DNA of 64,000 nt from assembly GCA_964472305.1 (NCBI GenBank), contig CAYYJR010000015.1, forward strand, positions 42,267-106,266, in the 5' to 3' direction. Origin of the DNA: CAYYJR01 sp964472305. Lineage in GTDB: Bacteria; Armatimonadota; Hebobacteria; CAIYQO01. The notes beneath the pieces were generated by a model that was not told where the DNA came from, made no database searches, and saw nothing but the letters and a program-made list of their open reading frames with translations. The translations under genes were made by a program, and so were the position numbers. Positions 60,216-64,000 of the stretch are shown in pieces (position 1 is the stretch's first letter; every line of letters starts with the position of its first letter).

Positions 60216-60398
60216 GGTGCTCCTCGCAGGTGTCACGATGATTCCATTCTACGCTGCCCCCTGCTCCCGTGCAAGCGGAGTGATGACGGCAATTTGTAAT
60301 TTTTTTCACAAACAGCCACGCGCCGCGCAGGAAGTCTGCCGCCGGTGCGGAATAACATACCGGCTACAATACAATCATATCGATTGGCGAGGGGCGGG

Positions 60399-61253
60399 AT
60401 GTTCTACTCTGACTCTGTGCGTGCTGCCGGCGAAGTGGCGGCGAAGAAGGTCGCGTTTTTACGCGATAATCCGATAGGCTATCTGGTTGCGGCGGCAATG
60501 GCAGGCGCTTACGTGGGCGTGGGCGTCTTCCTGGCCTTTGTGGTGGGCGGTGCGGCGACCGGCGCCCCCTGGCAAAAAATCGCCATGGGCGTCTCCTTCG
60601 CCATCGCGTTGTCGCTGGTGGTATTCGCCGGGGCGGAACTCTTCACCGGCAACAATCTGGTCATGGCCATCGGGTGGTGGCGGCGACGCAATACCGCCGG
60701 CCAAATGCTGGCCATCTGGGCGCTTTCCTGGGTAGGCAACCTGCTCGGCGCCGCTTTGCTCGCGGTATTGCTCTTCTTCGCCGCGTCGATGAACCCGGAT
60801 CCCCATTACGTCGCAAGCAACCCCACCGCGGTAAAAAGCGCCCAGCAAATGATCTACGAATTGGTGCAAAGTGTCTCCGAAAAGAAAATGCACCTCGATC
60901 CGGTGGTGCTCTTCACACGCGGCATCCTCTGCAACTGGCTGGTTTGCCTGGGCGTGTGGTGCACCTATCGCATGCAGTCGGAATCCGGCAAACTGATCAT
61001 GATCCTGTGGTGCCTCTACGCTTTCGTCGCCTCCGGCTTCGAACACTCGGTCGCCAATATGACGCTGCTCACGCTGGCGCTGTTGCAACCGCACGCGGCA
61101 GCTCTCACCTGGGGCGGCATGGGCTACAACCTGCTGTGGGTCACCCTCGGCAATATCGTTGGTGGCGCCATCTTCGTCGGTGCGGCGTATTGGAGCGCCG
61201 GCCACCTCGCCCATCGTGATGCTGCGCCTCAGAAAGTACCCGCGAGTGTCTGA
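60399..61253 (+). CDS. Formate/nitrite transporter (FNT) family channel
   Basis: 284 residues with six membrane segments. The family marks are AGAELFTGNNLVMAIG (first FNT signature) and HSVANM-type EHSVANMTLL (second signature, with the proton-relay His). Moves formate, nitrite or a similar small anion across the inner membrane. The ATG at 60399 follows GGGGCGGG; ACAATACAAT at 60366-60375 looks like its -10 region. Confidence 0.9.
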   Translation: MFYSDSVRAAGEVAAKKVAFLRDNPIGYLVAAAMAGAYVGVGVFLAFVVGGAATGAPWQKIAMGVSFAIALSLVVFAGAELFTGNNLVMAIGWWRRRNTAGQMLAIWALSWVGNLLGAALLAVLLFFAASMNPDPHYVASNPTAVKSAQQMIYELVQSVSEKKMHLDPVVLFTRGILCNWLVCLGVWCTYRMQSESGKLIMILWCLYAFVASGFEHSVANMTLLTLALLQPHAAALTWGGMGYNLLWVTLGNIVGGAIFVGAAYWSAGHLAHRDAAPQKVPASV

Positions 61254-61421
61254 ACCGCGCACAGCGACTCGTGCCGCCCACCGACAGATCGGCGTAGAGA
61301 CCGCTGATGTGCTTCTCCGGCAAGCGAGTGGACAGGCGTTCGCGTGCCATCCGACCGCCTTCCCGCCGGCGAAAAACTTCTCCTGGCAACTCGCCGGCGG
61401 AAGGCAAGCGTATTATCATCG

Positions 61422-61940
61422 TTAGCGCCGGTGATGCGGCGGGCGATGGCGCGGCGGATACTGCCGCGGCAGCGGGCGAAAATACGGATTCGGCGGATAC
61501 GGATATTCAGGCGTCGGGAAATAGGCCGATCCGCCCGTCTGGAAGTAAGGATACCCCGGAGGTGGGACGCGGAAAAAATTCGGATCGGGCACGACGAAAA
61601 CACCCTCCGGCGTGATATACAGCCGCCGCGGCCACGGATTGACGGGCCGCGCGCGCAACGGCGGAATAACCACCGGCGCGTTCACGAAGGGCGGTGTGAG
61701 CACGATAGGATACCGGTCGTTATCGCTGCCATAACTTCCACCGTAGCCACCGTAGCCATCGTACACATCGTAACCGCCATATTCATAATAATCATCGTAA
61801 CCATCGTAGGCGTCATCGGCATCGACCGTCGTAACACTCGGCCCGGTCATGCGGAATTGCAGCGCGGTATAACTCGCGACGACGGGCTCCCCGAGCAGGG
61901 TGAGTGCGGCGATCGCGGCAATCAACAAACGATATCTCAT
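61422..61940 (-). CDS. Secreted Tyr/Gly/Asp- and Pro/Tyr-rich low-complexity protein
   Basis: 172 residues: signal peptide (IAAIAALTLLGEPVVA), then an acidic tract of Asp-Gly-Tyr units (YDGYDDYYEYGGYDV and GYGGYGGSYG, about 45-72), then a Pro-rich half with YPYPPNPYFRPLPRQYPPRH ending in His/Arg. No catalytic motif. Composition recalls adhesive, matrix or cell-surface structural proteins. Unique in the window for bias, so base use is unlike its neighbours. Confidence 0.72.
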   Translation of the reverse strand: MRYRLLIAAIAALTLLGEPVVASYTALQFRMTGPSVTTVDADDAYDGYDDYYEYGGYDVYDGYGGYGGSYGSDNDRYPIVLTPPFVNAPVVIPPLRARPVNPWPRRLYITPEGVFVVPDPNFFRVPPPGYPYFQTGGSAYFPTPEYPYPPNPYFRPLPRQYPPRHRPPHHRR

Positions 61941-62047
61941 CCTTGGTTCTCCCGTGGCGCGCCGGCAATGCTGCGGCGTCCGGAGATGTTGTTACCGGGA
62001 TGATGAGACGTTAAGCCCGCGGGATGTACAGAGCGGAACGCGAGACA

Positions 62048-62926
62048 TCATGGACAGGGGGACATCGGCGCACAGAACGCGGCGTGCGCGGTCCAGGGGC
62101 AGTCGTTCGTCAGGTCGAGTGCCGCATGCTGCGCAGTTTGCGCATCGGGACATATTCCGCACACGGCCGACCCGCTGCCGCACAGCAGCACGCCCAGGCA
62201 TCCCTGTTCGAGCAGGCGCTCGCGCAGGCGGTACAGTGCGGGCAGCATGGGTAACGCCGGCCCTTCCAGATCATTCACGAGTGCCCGGGCAACGGTCGCA
62301 AGGTCGTTACGCTGCAGCGCGTGCACCATCGCGACCGTCTCCGGCAGCGCGTGTGCGGCGTGCCCGGCATACGGCGGCGCGTGCAGTTGACCGTATACCG
62401 CCGGCGTCGACAACCCGGCCGCCGGCTTCGCCAGCACGACATGCGCGACCGTCGCATGGATCAGTGGTGTCACCTGCTCCCCACGCCCGCGCACGATAGC
62501 CGCTGGCCCGTCGAGAAAAAACGGCACGTCCGCTCCCAACTGCGCCGCTAACACTGCCAGCGTCTCCAACGGCAACCGTACCTCCCACCATTCGTTCAAT
62601 GCCAACAATACCGCCGCCGCATCGCTGCTGCCCCCGCCCAATCCTGCCTGTGCCGGAATATGTTTCGTCAAATGCACCCGCGCTCCGCGCGTCACCCCGC
62701 AATGTGTCCGCAACATGCGCGCCGCGCGCACCACCAGGTTCCCCTCACCCGCCAATGCCGGATCAGAACAGGTAAATACTATCTCCTCCGCGCTGTCGAT
62801 CGTCAACCGATCCGCCAGCGTGAGCATCTGCATCACCGATTCCACCTCGTGATACCCGTCCGCCCGCTTCCCCCGCACGCGCAACGTCAAATTGATCTTA
62901 GCTGGCGCCTGTACATCCATACCCAT
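62048..62926 (-). CDS. ispE: 4-diphosphocytidyl-2-C-methyl-D-erythritol kinase
   Basis: GHMP kinase of the non-mevalonate (MEP) isoprenoid pathway. 292 residues: QAPAKINLTLRVRGKRADGYHEVES at the N-terminus (catalytic Lys and substrate-binding), the ATP loop IPAQAGLGGGSSDAAA, LGADVPFFL (catalytic Asp) and GVLLCGSGSAVCGI (third GHMP motif; usually MTGSGS-like). Starts 62926 or 62920. Standing alone, with tRNA-fMet 170 bp away on the other strand. Confidence 0.95.
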   Translation of the reverse strand: MGMDVQAPAKINLTLRVRGKRADGYHEVESVMQMLTLADRLTIDSAEEIVFTCSDPALAGEGNLVVRAARMLRTHCGVTRGARVHLTKHIPAQAGLGGGSSDAAAVLLALNEWWEVRLPLETLAVLAAQLGADVPFFLDGPAAIVRGRGEQVTPLIHATVAHVVLAKPAAGLSTPAVYGQLHAPPYAGHAAHALPETVAMVHALQRNDLATVARALVNDLEGPALPMLPALYRLRERLLEQGCLGVLLCGSGSAVCGICPDAQTAQHAALDLTNDCPWTAHAAFCAPMSPCP

Positions 62927-63055
62927 AGCCTACCGCAGACAGCGCAACCTGACAACCCGTCCCGGTCGCCAACAGACAACACCGCCCCAATAGCATCGCC
63001 TCCCCCGAATAATGCACGGAATTCCGACAAGCCCGGCGAATCCCCCAAAAACACA

Positions 63056-63084
63056 TTGACAACACGAACCAGGTGTGGCATACT
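63056..63084 (+). promoter_or_regulatory. Promoter of tRNA-fMet
   Basis: TTGACA, 17-bp spacer, CATACT, 11 nt before the first base of the tRNA. Confidence 0.85.
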
Positions 63085-63095
63085 AGTCTCGACGC

Positions 63096-63172
<77 letters not shown>

Positions 63173-63178
63173 TTATTA

Positions 63179-63216
63179 GAGAAGACCCTCCTTAACCGGG
63201 GGGTCTTCTTTTTTCT
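63179..63216 (+). terminator. Intrinsic terminator of tRNA-fMet
   Basis: AGAAGACCC and GGGTCTTCT around CTCCTTAACCGGG, followed by TTTTT(T). Confidence 0.9.
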
Positions 63217-63609
63217 GCGTAGCGTGGTTCACCCGCTCCTGCGACGATAAAGAGAAAGCCTCGATTTCACGCTCAAAATCCTCATTTTTCCGGTCGTCGG
63301 TTGTCATCGGGTAGCGCTTTTTGGTCGTGGGTTCATTGCGGGTGTGATTTTGTTCGGCTGAGCCTTTTTCTACTCGGTGGGGTCTGATGCCAGTGATTTT
63401 CGTCAACATCTGCCGATTTTGAGCATTTTTGTCGTCGGTTGGAAGCGGGATCGTAGGCGACGCAGGAGGGATTTTCCGCTGGCAAACTGTCATGGTGCCC
63501 GGCGACGGCCGTCGAATGGTTGCCCACCTACCAGTCGCCGCCGGGCGGTTGTGTATTCGTCTGAACTGTGATTGATGTGATGGCCTGAATACTATGAAGC
63601 CGGAAGGGA
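63217..63609. other. Stretch downstream of the truncated avd-like gene
   Basis: 393 bp, richer in A+T than the window average. No reverse transcriptase gene is present here. A minus-strand frame ending at 63176 (MTTDDRKNEDFEREIEAFSL...) lacks a ribosome site and runs into the terminator; not called. Confidence 0.4.
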
Positions 63610-63711
63610 TCACAGCGTAAAGCGGTGGTCCCGGCTGAACTTCGCCAGATGCGGCAGCAACCACAAGGTGAAATCATAGGCCTTGGTCACCGCGCGCAAT
63701 TCCTCTGCCAT
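63610..63711 (-). pseudogene. Truncated avd-like gene (DGR accessory variability protein)
   Basis: 33 codons from the ATG at 63711 (AAGGGGGG about 5 nt upstream): MAEELRAVTKAYDFTLWLL then PHLAKFSRDHRFTL and a TGA stop. The run YDFTLWLLPHLAKFSRDHRFTL is the characteristic first helix and turn of Avd/bAvd (S23-like four-helix) proteins, which are normally about 110-130 residues. The remaining three helices are absent, so this copy is truncated. It follows the variable-protein gene on the same strand, the normal order VR - avd - TR - RT. Confidence 0.72.
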
Positions 63712-63789
63712 CCAGTCCCCCCTTTTTTCAAATTTTACGTCGCTCAGCGCTTCGCGCACCGGATTGGTGGCCATCCATGGCCACACGGC

Positions 63790-63807
63790 GGGGGCATCCC
63801 TGCCCCC
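63790..63807 (-). other. Perfect 7-bp hairpin downstream of the DGR variable region
   Basis: On the minus strand GGGGGCA, loop GGGA, TGCCCCC; 38 nt after the stop of the variable protein. Position and shape match the hairpin/cruciform that lies just 3' of the variable repeat in studied DGRs. Confidence 0.6.
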
Positions 63808-63845
63808 ATGGTAAGGGGAAACGGGGTGAAGGAGACAGGGGAAAC

Positions 63846-64000
63846 TTACGGTCCTGGCGAGAGAGAGACGCAACGGAACCCGCTGCCGTACCAGTCGCCG
63901 TCCGGGCTGCCGCCGTCGTTGCGGCCCGCGCCCCGGGTGATGATCTCGCTGACGTACCACGAGCCACCCCGCAGCACGCGGTAGCTTCCCGAGGCCGGCC
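63846..64000 (-). CDS. C-terminus of a formylglycine-generating-enzyme-fold protein, likely DGR variable protein (partial)
   Basis: The last 50 codons of a gene running in from beyond the window: SYRVLRGGSWYVS, RGAGRNDGG and DWYGSGFRCVSLSPGP, then TAA. RVLRGGSW...RN...GFRCV is the end of the FGE-sulfatase/C-type-lectin-like fold, the commonest carrier of DGR variable repeats, whose hypervariable codons lie exactly in this segment. The reading frame is intact. A true FGE enzyme could look similar; the downstream hairpin and avd-like remnant favour the DGR reading. Confidence 0.78.
   Translation of the reverse strand, partial: PASGSYRVLRGGSWYVSEIITRGAGRNDGGSPDGDWYGSGFRCVSLSPGP

Noticed and set aside
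63176..63307. Small minus-strand gene MTTDDRKNEDFEREIEAFSL...
   Set aside because: No Shine-Dalgarno, and its end lies in the tRNA terminator.
63481..63575. Possible DGR template repeat: the minus strand has CGGCGACTGGTA, also found in the variable region at 63890-63915.
   Set aside because: Only about 12-16 bp match, the adenines are not the differing positions, and no longer alignment is visible. It is in the expected place but the evidence is too thin.

Overview
The window is a bacterial chromosome segment with GC-rich coding sequence and housekeeping genes: mfd, uvrB, pyrK-pyrD, ilvB-ilvN, ilvD, ispE, menG, rpiA and three ordinary tRNAs. A DUF481-like beta-barrel protein and many secreted enzymes suggest a diderm cell envelope. 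The enzyme repertoire (Gfo/Idh oxidoreductases, BNR sialidase-like protein, LamG-type giant protein, phosphotriesterase and UroD-like proteins, a DGR variable protein) resembles environmental lineages such as Armatimonadota, but no marker here fixes the phylum and that placement is only a guess. Several promoters (GNAT at 6619, the gene at 10366, PAP2 at 50116, probably pyrK and uvrB) put the -10 box only 6-9 nt before the start codon, so leaderless transcripts appear to be common.

Layout. 1-1.8 kb: polyamine operon pvlArgDC-speD-speE (minus), with an intrinsic-terminator hairpin immediately before the first Shine-Dalgarno. 1.9-12.2 kb: hydrolase, tRNA-Trp and tRNA-Asp, phosphoesterase, menG, an unusual PfkB-like kinase, GNAT, sugar oxidoreductase/isomerase pair, phasin-like, HEAT-repeat, ferredoxin and FmdB-type proteins. 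12.5-18 kb: pyrK-pyrD and mfd. 18-24.6 kb: sialidase-like protein, a GT39-type membrane protein and a 1074-residue secreted LamG-like protein. 25-26 kb: a small gene under a near-consensus promoter, then a degenerate insertion element with about 40-bp inverted repeats. 26.1-28.1 kb: a secreted double heavy-metal-binding protein followed by an anti-sigma/RseB-like pair. 28.4-33 kb: ilvD and a lipid-linked sugar module (SMR-like flippase, GT2, GT39).

The most interesting region is 33.2-35.5 kb. One near-consensus promoter is followed by five tandem sequences that fold like Y RNAs (Ro60-binding stem with the conserved bulge), and then by rsr, the bacterial Ro60/TROVE-vWA protein. The second Y-RNA-like element carries an almost complete circularly permuted tRNA body: T arm, acceptor 3' strand, a five-base GCCAT loop, acceptor 5' strand, D arm. 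The others carry only a T-arm hairpin or none, forming a graded series. It looks like an unusually expanded Ro60 ribonucleoprotein locus.

35.6-45.1 kb: small metabolic enzymes, uvrB, and a five-gene catabolic cluster (mutarotase-like, zinc dehydrogenase, phosphotriesterase-like, NeuD-like acyltransferase, UroD-like). 45.3-50.1 kb: patatin, a large secreted helical-repeat protein, a decayed RHS fragment and a PAP2 phosphatase. 50.2-64 kb: ilvBN with a clear terminator, rpiA, larA, envelope proteins, an FNT channel, ispE and an initiator tRNA with a U1-U72 mismatch. The right edge holds the end of a formylglycine-generating-enzyme-fold protein, a perfect hairpin and a truncated avd-like gene, which together look like a broken or partial diversity-generating retroelement.
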